From Streptomyces sp. DH24 (GTDB lineage: Bacteria > Actinomycetota > Actinomycetes > Streptomycetales > Streptomycetaceae), in the NCBI RefSeq assembly GCF_029813775.1, contig NZ_JARVKW010000020.1, positions 62,001-126,000 on the forward strand: DNA of 64,000 bases, read 5' to 3'. Below the pieces are notes generated by a model that saw only the letters and a list, made by a program, of their open reading frames with translations, made no database searches and was not told where the DNA came from. Position 1 is the first letter of the stretch; each line of letters begins with the position of its first letter. The translations under genes were made by a program, and so were the position numbers. Positions 1-8,071 of this stretch are shown one piece after another.

Positions 1-187
1 CACCGCGCAGCACGTACTTGCCGCCGCTCGTGCCGTCCCAGGCGTCCGTCTCGGCGACCTGCCGGAATCCGGCCTTCTCCAGCCGTTCGGCGGCGTTCGC
101 CACGGCGTGGTAGGGCGACGGACTCGCCGCCAGGAAGGTCATGAGGTCGTCGGTGTGGCCGCGGTCGGCGCGGAGGGCTTCGCTCAT
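1..187 (-). CDS. M18 family aminopeptidase, N-terminal fragment
   Basis: The first 62 codons of a gene that continues beyond the left edge. The ATG is at 187-185 and the frame begins MSEALRADRGHTDDLMTFLA, then SPSPYHAVANAAERLEKAGF. This is the characteristic start of actinobacterial M18 (aspartyl aminopeptidase-type) enzymes, cytosolic di-zinc peptidases that remove N-terminal residues. The metal ligands lie in the missing part, so activity cannot be judged. An AAGGTGAAC stretch a few bases upstream could serve as ribosome binding site. The gene follows the acyl-CoA dehydrogenase gene on the same strand, but a strong hairpin lies between them, so it probably has its own promoter. Confidence 0.85.
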   Translation of the reverse strand, partial: MSEALRADRGHTDDLMTFLAASPSPYHAVANAAERLEKAGFRQVAETDAWDGTSGGKYVLRG

Positions 188-209
188 GGGGTTCACCTTA
201 ACGACGGTC

Positions 210-243
210 GAGGGCCCGCCTCCCTTTGCGGGAGCGGGCCCTC
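210..243 (-). terminator. Rho-independent-type hairpin after acyl-CoA dehydrogenase
   Basis: GAGGGCCCG (210-218) pairs with CGGGCCCTC (235-243), and inside this CTCCC pairs with GGGAG around a TTTGC loop, with one unpaired base. It lies 19 bases past the stop codon of the minus-strand acyl-CoA dehydrogenase gene. Confidence 0.75.
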
Positions 244-261
244 GGTCGGGAACGGACGTGA

Positions 262-2088
262 CTAGAACGCGGCCTCGTCCAGTTCCATCAGGTCGAGCTC
301 GACGCCCTCGGCGACCTTGCGGGCGAGGGTGACGCCCGGCAGGACGTTCGCGGCGAAGAACTTCGCGGCGGCGATCTTGCCGGTGTAGAACGCCTGGTCC
401 TTGGCGGAGGCCGTCGCCAGCTTCTCGGCGGCGATCGCGGCGCCCTTGAGGAGCAGGTAGCCGACGACCACGTCGCCGGAGGCCATCAGCAGGCCGGTGG
501 TGTTGAGGCCGACCTTGTAGATGTTCTTGACGTCCTGCTCGGTGGCGGCGAGGTCGGTGAGCATCAGGCCGACGATGGCCTCCAGCTCGACGGCCGCCTT
601 GGCGAGCTGCTCGCGGGCGCCGGCCAGCTCCTCGCCGCCGGTGCCGAGCGCGAGGAACTTCTTGATGTCCTCGGCGAGGGAGTTCAGCGCGGCGCCCTGG
701 TTGCGGACGATCTTCCGGAAGAAGAAGTCCTGGCCCTGGATGGCCGTGGTGCCCTCGTAGAGGGTGTCGATCTTGGAGTCCCGGATGTACTGCTCGATCG
801 GGTACTCCTGCAGGAAGCCGGAGCCGCCGAAGGTCTGCAGGGACTGGGCGAGCTGCTCGTAGGCCTTCTCGGAGCCGTAGCCCTTGACGATCGGCAGGAG
901 CAGGTCGTTGAGGGCGTGCTCGGCGGAGGCGTCCTCGCCGGCGGCCTCCTTGACCTGGATCTCGTCCTGGACGGAGGCGGTGTACATCACCAGGGCGCGC
1001 ATGCCCTCGGCGTACGCCTTCTGCGTCATGAGCGAGCGGCGCACGTCGGGGTGGTGGGTGATGGTGACCTTGGGCGCGGTCTTGTCCATGAAGTTGGCCA
1101 GGTCCGGACCCTGGACGCGCTCCTTGGCGTACTCCAGCGCGTTGAGGTAGCCGGTGGACAGCGTGGAGATCGCCTTCGTGCCGACCATCATGCGGGCGAA
1201 CTCGATGATGCGGAACATCTGGCGGATGCCGTCGTGCTTGTCGCCGATCAGCCAGCCCTTGGCGGGGTGCTTGTCGCCGAAGGTCATCTCGCACGTGTTG
1301 GAGGCCTTCAGGCCCATCTTGTGCTCGACGTTGGTGGCGTAGACGCCGTTGCGCTCGCCCAGCTCGCCGGTCTCGAAGTCGAAGAGGTACTTCGGGACGA
1401 GGAAGAGGGACAGGCCCTTGGTGCCGGGGCCGGCGCCCTCGGGGCGCGCGAGCACGTAGTGGAGGATGTTCTCCGACATGTCGTGCTCGCCCGAGGTGAT
1501 GAAGCGCTTGACGCCCTCGATGTGCCAGGAGCCGTCCTCCTGCTGCACGGCCCTGGTGCGGCCGGCGCCGACGTCCGAGCCGGCGTCCGGCTCGGTGAGG
1601 ACCATGGTCGAGCCCCACTGCTTCTCGACGGCGATCTTCGCGATGTGCTTCTGCACGTCGTTGCCCTCGTCGAAGAGGATGCCCGCGAAGGCCGGGCCGG
1701 AGGAGTACATCCACACGGCCGGGTTGGCACCCAGGATCAGCTCCGCGTACGCCCAGATCAGGGAGCGGGGCGAGGTGGTGCCGCCGATCTCCTCGGGCAG
1801 GCCGAGACGCCAGTACTCGGAGTCCATGAAGGCCTGGTAGCTCTTCTTGAAGGACGCCGGAACGGGCGCGGTGTTGGTCTCCGGGTCGAAGACCGGCGGG
1901 TTGCGGTCGGCGTCCGCGAAGGACTCGGCCAGCTCGTTCTCCGCCAGGCGCGTCAGTTCCTCGAGGATGCTCTTCGCGGTCTCGACGTCCATCTCCTCGA
2001 ACGGGCCCGTGCCGTACAGCTTGTCGCGCCCGAGTACTTCGAAGAGGTTGAACTCGATGTCGCGGAGATTCGACTTGTAGTGCCCCAT
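262..2088 (-). CDS. Acyl-CoA dehydrogenase (FadE type, ~600 aa class)
   Basis: 608 aa from the ATG at 2088, starting MGHYKSNLRDIEFNLFEVLG. An in-frame upstream extension was rejected because it is not family-like. The protein is a FAD-dependent dehydrogenase of fatty-acid beta-oxidation, oxidising acyl-CoA to trans-2-enoyl-CoA. Visible landmarks are the flavin/substrate motif LTEPDAGSDVG (about residue 170), the FGGSGFLQEYPIEQYIRD signature (about 425-445), and YEGTTAIQ, which holds the likely catalytic glutamate. The ~150-residue C-terminal extension places it in the long FadE5-like subgroup with the acyl-CoA dehydrogenase C-terminal domain. It is transcribed away from the SseB-like gene; the 145-bp divergent region holds dyads and a possible sigma-B promoter. 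Confidence 0.93.
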   Translation of the reverse strand: MGHYKSNLRDIEFNLFEVLGRDKLYGTGPFEEMDVETAKSILEELTRLAENELAESFADADRNPPVFDPETNTAPVPASFKKSYQAFMDSEYWRLGLPEEIGGTTSPRSLIWAYAELILGANPAVWMYSSGPAFAGILFDEGNDVQKHIAKIAVEKQWGSTMVLTEPDAGSDVGAGRTRAVQQEDGSWHIEGVKRFITSGEHDMSENILHYVLARPEGAGPGTKGLSLFLVPKYLFDFETGELGERNGVYATNVEHKMGLKASNTCEMTFGDKHPAKGWLIGDKHDGIRQMFRIIEFARMMVGTKAISTLSTGYLNALEYAKERVQGPDLANFMDKTAPKVTITHHPDVRRSLMTQKAYAEGMRALVMYTASVQDEIQVKEAAGEDASAEHALNDLLLPIVKGYGSEKAYEQLAQSLQTFGGSGFLQEYPIEQYIRDSKIDTLYEGTTAIQGQDFFFRKIVRNQGAALNSLAEDIKKFLALGTGGEELAGAREQLAKAAVELEAIVGLMLTDLAATEQDVKNIYKVGLNTTGLLMASGDVVVGYLLLKGAAIAAEKLATASAKDQAFYTGKIAAAKFFAANVLPGVTLARKVAEGVELDLMELDEAAF

Positions 2089-2155
2089 GGCGACGGCTCC
2101 GTAGAGAGAGATCGGCGAGGCACTGACTCCTCGCACCTAGTTCACGTACCAACAA

Positions 2156-2206
2156 GTAGCTACGATGATGCTACCCGTCGGTAATAAGAAGCAACCCCGA
2201 TCCGGT
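2156..2206 (-). promoter_or_regulatory. Divergent promoter region: dyads and sigma-B-like promoter for acyl-CoA dehydrogenase
   Basis: On the minus strand, GGTT followed by 16 bases and GGGTAG fits the Streptomyces sigma-B pattern (GNNT-N14-16-GGGTA) and would give a leader of about 70 bases. Overlapping it are two dyads: GTAGC-N9-GCTAC (2156-2174) and TACC-N4-GGTA (2172-2183). These could be a TetR/FadR-type operator. Which of these signals is used cannot be told from sequence alone. Confidence 0.35.
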
Positions 2207-2233
2207 CATCTGTGACTCAGTACTCTTGCGGGC

Positions 2234-2698
2234 ATGTACGGCTATGACCAGACCGCGGGACCGCAGGCGCAGTACGCGCCGCCCCAGCAGCCGATGTCCG
2301 GGGGGTACGGGCAGCAGGCGCCGGCGTACCCCGAGCCGTCCCCGCCCTCGCTCGCGGACGCGGTGCGGGCCTTCACGACCGGGCAGCTGTCCGCCGAGGA
2401 CTTCCAGCAGGTCTTCGCGACGTCGAAGGTCTACTGCCCGCGCGGTGACAACCCCGGGTTCCTCGCCCTGCACAACACGCAGCAGCCGGTGATCCCGATG
2501 TTCACCACGCTCAAGGAACTGCGCCGGTACGCCGGCAAGGAGTCCAAGTACTTCGTGATCACCGGTGCCGAGGTGCTCGACCTGCTGCCGACCGGCTACG
2601 GGTTCGTCCTCGACATGGAGGGCGAGCACCGGATCGTCTTCGACGCCAAGGCCGTGGAGCAGATGGTCGACTTCGCGATGCGCCGCATGTACGGCTGA
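2234..2698 (+). CDS. SseB-like domain protein
   Basis: 154 aa, with an ATG at 2234. Residues 1-40 are a Tyr/Gln/Pro/Gly-rich tail (GYDQTAGPQAQYAPPQQP). From about residue 42 there is a compact domain resembling the SseB N-terminal family of type III effector chaperone relatives: LADAVRAFTTGQLSAEDFQQ, then VYCPRGDNPGFLALHN, then FTTLKELRRYAGKES. Proteins of this family are common in actinobacteria, where their role is unknown; no secretion system is near. A strong terminator follows 18 bases after the stop, so the gene is probably monocistronic. Confidence 0.75.
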   Translation: MYGYDQTAGPQAQYAPPQQPMSGGYGQQAPAYPEPSPPSLADAVRAFTTGQLSAEDFQQVFATSKVYCPRGDNPGFLALHNTQQPVIPMFTTLKELRRYAGKESKYFVITGAEVLDLLPTGYGFVLDMEGEHRIVFDAKAVEQMVDFAMRRMYG

Positions 2699-2716
2699 CG
2701 GCGCCTCTCACGCGGG

Positions 2717-2740
2717 ACCCGGAGGGAATGCCCTCCGGGT
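2717..2740 (+). terminator. Strong intrinsic terminator after SseB-like gene
   Basis: A perfect 10-bp stem ACCCGGAGGG/CCCTCCGGGT with an AATG loop, followed by TTTCTCTGTTT. It is unusually textbook-like for a Streptomyces terminator. Confidence 0.9.
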
Positions 2741-2808
2741 TTTCTCTGTTTGGGGTGGCAGGAAGTTCAACGCTCAACTAAAGTGGGCGTACACGAGGAG
2801 GTACCGAC

Positions 2809-3786
2809 ATGCCTGCAGTGACCGTCGAGAACCCGTTGACGCTGCCCCGCGTGACCGCGCCGGCCAACGCCGTGGCACGTCCCGTGCTCGCCGTCACGAC
2901 CGCGCCGAGCGGTTTCGAGGGTGAGGGCTTCCCGGTGCGCCGGGCGTTCGCCGGGATCAACTACCGCCATCTCGACCCGTTCATCGTGATGGATCAGATG
3001 GGTGAGGTGGACTACGCGCCGGGCGAGCCCAAGGGCACCCCCTGGCACCCTCACCGCGGCTTCGAGACCGTCACCTACATCATCGACGGCATCTTCGACC
3101 ACCAGGACAGTCACGGCGGTGGCGGGACCATCACCAACGGCGACACCCAGTGGATGACGGCGGGCTCCGGTCTGCTGCACATCGAGGCCCCGCCGGAGCA
3201 CCTGGTCATGTCCGGCGGTCTCTTCCACGGCCTGCAGCTGTGGGTGAACCTCCCGGCCAAGGACAAGATGATGGCCCCCCGCTACCAGGACATCCGCGGC
3301 GGCTCGGTCCAGCTGCTCACCTCCCCCGACGGCGGCGCGCTGCTGCGCGTCATCGCCGGTGAGCTGGACGGTCACCAGGGTCCCGGTGTCACGCACACGC
3401 CGATCACGATGATCCACGCGACGCTCGCGCCGGGCGCGGAGATCACCCTGCCGTGGCGCGAGGACTTCAACGGCCTGGCCTACGTGCTCGCCGGGCGCGG
3501 CAGCGTCGGCGCCGAGCGCCGGCCGGTCCAGCTCGGCCAGACCGCCGTGTTCGGCGCCGGTTCCGCGCTGACCGTCCGCGCGGAGGAGAAGCAGGACTCG
3601 CACACGCCGGACCTGGAGGTCGTGCTGCTCGGCGGGCAGCCCATCCGGGAGCCCATGGCGCACTACGGGCCCTTCGTGATGAACACCCGCGAGGAGCTCC
3701 AGCAGGCCTTCGAGGACTTCCAGAAGGGCCGGCTCGGGTCCGTCCCGGCCGTGCACGGCATGACGGCTCAGGGCCCGGAGGCCTGA
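2809..3786 (+). CDS. Pirin family protein
   Basis: 325 aa from the ATG at 2809, preceded by GAGGAGGT at good spacing. It is a bicupin: the N-terminal pirin domain carries the metal-binding motif PWHPHRGFETVTY (about residues 77-89) with further His/Glu ligands in LLHIEAPPEH, and the C-terminal pirin domain begins at about residue 190. Pirins are Fe-binding; some act as quercetin 2,3-dioxygenases and others as redox cofactors of regulators. The substrate here cannot be inferred. A short repeat, TTCAACGCTCAAC, 30 bases upstream of the start may be part of the promoter or operator. It converges on the phosphatase gene across a hairpin. Confidence 0.9.
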   Translation: MPAVTVENPLTLPRVTAPANAVARPVLAVTTAPSGFEGEGFPVRRAFAGINYRHLDPFIVMDQMGEVDYAPGEPKGTPWHPHRGFETVTYIIDGIFDHQDSHGGGGTITNGDTQWMTAGSGLLHIEAPPEHLVMSGGLFHGLQLWVNLPAKDKMMAPRYQDIRGGSVQLLTSPDGGALLRVIAGELDGHQGPGVTHTPITMIHATLAPGAEITLPWREDFNGLAYVLAGRGSVGAERRPVQLGQTAVFGAGSALTVRAEEKQDSHTPDLEVVLLGGQPIREPMAHYGPFVMNTREELQQAFEDFQKGRLGSVPAVHGMTAQGPEA

Positions 3787-3811
3787 CGGCGGGCCGAGTC
3801 GGTTGTCGTTC

Positions 3812-3843
3812 GGGCGGGCCTTCCCTCAGGGGGCGGCCCGCCC
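3812..3843. terminator. Bidirectional hairpin between pirin and phosphatase genes
   Basis: GGGCGGGCC (3812-3820) pairs with GGCCCGCCC (3835-3843) in the 88-bp gap between two convergent stop codons. Confidence 0.7.
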
Positions 3844-3874
3844 GGCGCGTTGTCCGCCGGGTGCGGCGGGTTCG

Positions 3875-6073
3875 TCAGGCGGGGTTGTCGTCGGCGGCGG
3901 GCGGTGCGGCGTCCGGGGCCGCGGGCGGACCGCCGTCGGACTCGTGGAGCTCGAACCAGATGCTCTTGCCCTCGCCGCGCGGCTCGACCCCCCACGCGTG
4001 CGCCAGCATCTCGATCAGCAGCAGGCCGCGCCCGGAGGACGCCAGCTCCCCGGGGCGGCGCCGGTGCGGCAGGTCGTCGCTGGCGTCGGTCACCTCGATC
4101 CGCATCCGCCGCCGGCCCGTGTTCCCGGAGATCTCGGCGACCATCAGGGCGTCGTTGTCGGTGTGCACGAGGACGTTGGTGAGCATCTCGGACAGCAGCA
4201 GGACGGCGGAGTCCACCTGTTCCGGCGAGGCCCAGTCGTGCAGCAGCTCGCGCAGTTGCTGCCGGCCCGCCGCGATCCGCTCGGGCTCGGCCTGCGCGAC
4301 CGTCAGCATCGTGCGGCGGACCCGGTGCGGCACGGTCGCCGTACTGCCGCAGCCGCAGCCCTCCCCCGGGCGGCTCAGCAGCATCAGCGCGATGTCGTCC
4401 TCCCGCCGGTCGGCCAGCGGGCCGGTCGTGTGGTGCGAGGACGGCCCGTGCACCGCCTGCACGAGCGAGTCGGCGAGCGCCTCCAGGTCGCCGTCGTGGT
4501 CCTCCAGGATCGCGCGCAGCCGCTGCCAGCCGGTCTCCAGGTCGTGGCCGCCGGTCTCGATCAGGCCGTCGGTGCACACCAGCAGCGTCTCGTCGGGCTC
4601 CAGCACGAGCCGCGTCGTCGGGTAGTCGGCGTCCGGGTCGATGCCGAGCGGCAACCCGCCCGAGGTGGCCCGGGTCAGGACCGTGCCGTCCGCCATGCGG
4701 ATCGCCGGGTCGTGGTGACCGGCGCGGGCGACCTCCAGGACGCAGGTCACCGGGTCGACCTCGACGTAGAGACAGGTCGCGAAGCGCAGGTCGGAGGGGT
4801 CCTCCTCGGCGTACGCGATGCCGTGCAGGAAGCGGGAGGCGCGGGACAGGACGGCATCGGGGCGGTGGCCCTCGGAGGCGTACGCGCGCAGGGCTATGCG
4901 CAGCTGGCCCATCAGGCCGGCGGCCCGCACGTCGTGTCCCTGCACGTCGCCGATGACGAGGGCGAACCGTCCTCCCCCGGACTTCGTCCGGGAGGTGCCC
5001 CCAGGCACCGGGATCACGTCGTACCAGTCGCCGCCGACCTGGAGACCGCCGCCGGTGGGGACGTAACGTGCGGCGACGTGCATGCCGGGTATGCGCTGCG
5101 CGCCGAGGCGGGGCAGCATCGAGCGCTGGAGGCCGTCGGTCAGGGCCCGCGCGGTGTCGGCGGCGCCCGCCCGGGTCAGGGCCTGCGCCAGCATGCGGGC
5201 CACCGTGGTCAGCACGGACCGCTCGTCGGGCGTGAAGGCCACCGGGTACGCGAAGCCCGCCATCCAGGCGCCCATCGTCCTGCCGCCCGCCGTCAGCGGC
5301 AGGAACGCCCAGGAGCGGCGCCCGAAGCGCTCGGCCAGCGGCCAGGTCAGCGGGTAGCGGGACTTGTACTGCCCCGGTGAGGACAGGTACACGGCGCGGC
5401 CGGTGCGGACGACCTCGGCGGCCGGGTAGTCCGTGTCCAGCGACATCTCCATGAAGGGGCCCTCGGCGCCGGGCCGCTGGCCGTGGTGGCCGATGACGGT
5501 CAGCCGGTCGCCCTCGACGCCGAACACCGCGAGGCCGTCCGGGGAGAACCCCGGCATCGACAGGTTCGCCGCGACCCGCAGCACCTCCTGCGTCGACCGG
5601 GCCTCGGCCAGCGCGCGGCCCGCGTCCAGCAGGAACGCCTCCCGCGAGCGGCGCCAGTCACCGGTGACCGTGCTCCGCCCGGCCGGGGTGCCCGGCGCGG
5701 GGTCCGTGACCTCCTGGAGGGTGCCGATCACCTCGTAGGTCCGCCGGACGCGGTCGAAGGACGGCTTGGAGCGGCTGCGCACGACGCGGACCACCCGGCC
5801 GCGGTCGTCCATGATGCGGATGCGGACCTCGGCGACCGTGCCCTCGGCGGTCGCGAGCTGGATGACGCCGATGATCTCGTTCCAGTCGACGGGGTGCAGC
5901 CGGGCGCGCACCTGGCCCTCCGTGAGGCTGGCCGGCTCGGCGGGCAGCCCGAGCAGGCGTGCCGCCTCGGCGTCGGCCGAGACCAGCCCGGTGGCGGTGT
6001 CCCAGTGCCACACCCCGGTGGCCAGGGCGGCGAGGACCTCGCCCACGGCGGGCAGGGACTCACCAGTGCGCAT
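3875..6073 (-). CDS. PAS-GAF-SpoIIE phosphatase with C-terminal RsbW-like ATPase domain
   Basis: 732 aa from the ATG at 6073. In order: a PAS domain (about 10-125), GAF (about 165-320), a PP2C/SpoIIE phosphatase (about 340-545; VGGDWYDVI, IGDVQGHDV and LLVCTDGLIETGG supply the metal-binding aspartates), and an anti-sigma-factor-type histidine-kinase-like ATPase (about 595-715; EMLTNVLVHT, SSGRGLLLIE). Such proteins integrate signals and control sigma factors by partner switching; carrying both a phosphatase and an RsbW-like kinase half in one chain is common in Streptomyces. There is no transmembrane segment, so it is cytosolic. A 33-nt palindromic repeat adds about ten residues in frame inside the phosphatase domain. 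No anti-sigma antagonist gene is adjacent, so the target is unknown. Confidence 0.9.
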   Translation of the reverse strand: MRTGESLPAVGEVLAALATGVWHWDTATGLVSADAEAARLLGLPAEPASLTEGQVRARLHPVDWNEIIGVIQLATAEGTVAEVRIRIMDDRGRVVRVVRSRSKPSFDRVRRTYEVIGTLQEVTDPAPGTPAGRSTVTGDWRRSREAFLLDAGRALAEARSTQEVLRVAANLSMPGFSPDGLAVFGVEGDRLTVIGHHGQRPGAEGPFMEMSLDTDYPAAEVVRTGRAVYLSSPGQYKSRYPLTWPLAERFGRRSWAFLPLTAGGRTMGAWMAGFAYPVAFTPDERSVLTTVARMLAQALTRAGAADTARALTDGLQRSMLPRLGAQRIPGMHVAARYVPTGGGLQVGGDWYDVIPVPGGTSRTKSGGGRFALVIGDVQGHDVRAAGLMGQLRIALRAYASEGHRPDAVLSRASRFLHGIAYAEEDPSDLRFATCLYVEVDPVTCVLEVARAGHHDPAIRMADGTVLTRATSGGLPLGIDPDADYPTTRLVLEPDETLLVCTDGLIETGGHDLETGWQRLRAILEDHDGDLEALADSLVQAVHGPSSHHTTGPLADRREDDIALMLLSRPGEGCGCGSTATVPHRVRRTMLTVAQAEPERIAAGRQQLRELLHDWASPEQVDSAVLLLSEMLTNVLVHTDNDALMVAEISGNTGRRRMRIEVTDASDDLPHRRRPGELASSGRGLLLIEMLAHAWGVEPRGEGKSIWFELHESDGGPPAAPDAAPPAADDNPA
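4972..5004 (-). repeat. Short palindromic repeat inserted in frame within the SpoIIE domain
   Basis: On the coding strand the element reads CTGGGGGCACCTCCCGG, then ACGAAGTCCGGGGGAG, with CCCGGAC/GTCCGGG as its stem. It encodes roughly GTSRTKSGGG between the strand VPVPGG and RFALVIGDVQ. The family pattern usually runs straight from PVPGGRF into LVIGDV. The GGGGGCACCTCCC...GGGGGAG pattern is a short palindrome I recognise as dispersed in Streptomyces genomes, mostly between genes. Confidence 0.6.
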
Positions 6074-6188
6074 TGCCCCACTTTAAGAAGGTGCGAACGG
6101 AAGCCGCCACCGTAGGAACGAGCGGCAGGGGTCTCACCGGCCGGGAATGGTGGGGTGGCGATCATGGGGTGCCCGGTACGCTGGGGGT

Positions 6189-6202
6189 GTTTCACGTGAA
6201 AC
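6189..6202. other. parS site (ParB binding)
   Basis: Exact 14-bp palindrome GTTTCACGTGAAAC, the Streptomyces ParB target. It lies in the divergent region between the phosphatase and aspS genes, 35 bp before the aspS start. No second perfect copy was found in the window. Streptomyces parS sites cluster around oriC, so the site suggests the replication origin is not far away. Confidence 0.93.
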
Positions 6203-6236
6203 GTGCCCCCGATCCGCGAAGACTGGATGAACGACG

Positions 6237-8000
6237 ATGCATCGGTACAGGTCCCACACCTGCGGCGAGCTCCGCGCCTCTGACGTCGGCACCGACGTCC
6301 GGCTGAGTGGCTGGCTGCACAATCGGCGCGACCTGGGCGGCATCCTCTTCATCGATCTGCGCGACCACTACGGCATCACGCAGCTCGTCGCTCGTCCCGG
6401 CACGGCGGCGTACGAGGCTCTCGACAAGCTGACCAAGGAGTCGACGGTCCGCGTCGACGGCAAGGTCGTCTCGCGTGGCGCCGAGAACGTCAACCCGGAA
6501 CTTCCCACCGGTGAGATCGAGGTCGAGGTCGGCGAGGTCGAGCTGCTCGGCGCCGCCCAGCCGCTGCCCTTCACGATCAACACCGAGGACGGGGTCAACG
6601 AGGAGCGGCGCCTGGAGTACCGCTTCCTGGACCTGCGCCGCGAGCGCATGCACCGCAACATCATGCTGCGCACGGCGGTCATCTCCGCGATCCGTCACAA
6701 GATGACGGCGCTGGGCTTCAACGAGATGGCGACGCCGATCCTGTCCGCGACGTCCCCCGAGGGCGCCCGTGACTTCGTCGTGCCCTCCCGCCTGAACCCG
6801 GGCAAGTTCTACGCCCTCCCCCAGGCGCCGCAGCAGTTCAAGCAGCTGCTGATGATCTCCGGCTTCGACCGCTACTTCCAGATCGCGCCCTGCTTCCGCG
6901 ACGAGGACGCCCGCGCGGACCGCTCGCCGGGCGAGTTCTACCAGCTCGACGTCGAGATGAGCTTCGTCGAGCAGGAGGACGTCTTCCAGCCGATCGAGAA
7001 GCTCATGACCGAGCTGTTCGAGGAGTTCGGCAACGGCCGTCACGTCACGTCCCCCTTCCCGCGGATCCCGTTCCGCGAGGCGATGCTCAAGTACGGCTCC
7101 GACAAGCCGGACCTGCGCGCCCAGCTGGAGCTGGTGGACATCACCGACGTCTTCGAGGGCTCGGAGTTCAAGGCCTTCGCGGGCAAGCACGTGCGCGCGC
7201 TGCCGGTCCCGGCGGTCCAGGACCAGCCCCGCAAGTTCTTCGACCAGCTCGGCGACTACGCCGTCTCGCTCGGCGCCAAGGGCCTGGCCTGGGTGCGCGT
7301 CGGCGAGGACGGCGGCCTGAGCGGACCGATCGCGAAGTTCCTCACCGAGGAGAACGTCGCCGAGCTGACCAAGCGCCTCTCGCTGGCCCCCGGCCACGCG
7401 GTGTTCTTCGGCGCGGGCGACTTCGACGAGGTCTCCAAGATCATGGGCGCGGTGCGCGTCGAGGCCGCCAAGCGCGCCGGGCACTTCGAGGAGAACGTCT
7501 TCCGGTTCTGCTGGATCGTGGACTTCCCGATGTACGAGAAGGACGAGGAGACCGGGAAGATCGACTTCTCGCACAACCCCTTCTCGATGCCGCAGGGCGG
7601 TCTGGAGGCCCTGGAGACCCAGGACCCGCTGGACATCCTGGGCTGGCAGTACGACATCGTCTGCAACGGCGTCGAGCTGTCCTCCGGCGCGATCCGGAAC
7701 CACGAGCCGGAGATCATGCTCAAGGCCTTCGAGATCGCGGGCTACGACCGCGAGACCGTCGAGGAGCAGTTCGCCGGCATGCTGCGCGCGTTCCGCTTCG
7801 GCGCCCCGCCGCACGGCGGCATCGCCCCCGGCGTCGACCGCATCGTCATGCTGCTGGCCGACGAGCCGAACATCCGCGAGACGATCGCCTTCCCGCTCAA
7901 CGGCAACGCCCAGGACCTGATGATGGGCGCGCCGACGGAGCTGGACGAGACGCGGCTGAGGGAGCTGCACCTCTCGGTGCGCAAGCCGCAGCCGAAGTAG
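6237..8000 (+). CDS. aspS: Aspartyl-tRNA synthetase
   Basis: 587 aa, the normal bacterial length. It starts MHRYRSHTCGELRASDVGTD with an OB-fold anticodon-binding domain (about 1-105), then the class II core. Motif 2 is visible as FRDEDARADRSPGEFYQLD (about residue 220) and motif 3 as GIAPGVDRIVMLL (about 525). A bacterial-type GAD insertion lies between them (GAKGLAWVRV at about 345). The enzyme charges tRNA-Asp with aspartate. It is transcribed divergently from the phosphatase gene with parS in the shared upstream region, and ends at a strong bidirectional hairpin. Confidence 0.97.
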   Translation: MHRYRSHTCGELRASDVGTDVRLSGWLHNRRDLGGILFIDLRDHYGITQLVARPGTAAYEALDKLTKESTVRVDGKVVSRGAENVNPELPTGEIEVEVGEVELLGAAQPLPFTINTEDGVNEERRLEYRFLDLRRERMHRNIMLRTAVISAIRHKMTALGFNEMATPILSATSPEGARDFVVPSRLNPGKFYALPQAPQQFKQLLMISGFDRYFQIAPCFRDEDARADRSPGEFYQLDVEMSFVEQEDVFQPIEKLMTELFEEFGNGRHVTSPFPRIPFREAMLKYGSDKPDLRAQLELVDITDVFEGSEFKAFAGKHVRALPVPAVQDQPRKFFDQLGDYAVSLGAKGLAWVRVGEDGGLSGPIAKFLTEENVAELTKRLSLAPGHAVFFGAGDFDEVSKIMGAVRVEAAKRAGHFEENVFRFCWIVDFPMYEKDEETGKIDFSHNPFSMPQGGLEALETQDPLDILGWQYDIVCNGVELSSGAIRNHEPEIMLKAFEIAGYDRETVEEQFAGMLRAFRFGAPPHGGIAPGVDRIVMLLADEPNIRETIAFPLNGNAQDLMMGAPTELDETRLRELHLSVRKPQPK

Positions 8001-8016
8001 CGGACAGGACCGACAC

Positions 8017-8052
8017 GACGGCGCCCGGAGTCCTCGGACTCCGGGCGCCGTC
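8017..8052. terminator. Bidirectional terminator between aspS and FG-GAP gene
   Basis: A perfect 17-bp inverted repeat beginning GACGGCGCCCGG with its complement ending CCGGGCGCCGTC. It sits between two convergent genes. Confidence 0.9.
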
Positions 8053-8071
8053 GCGTGTGCGGGCCGGACGG

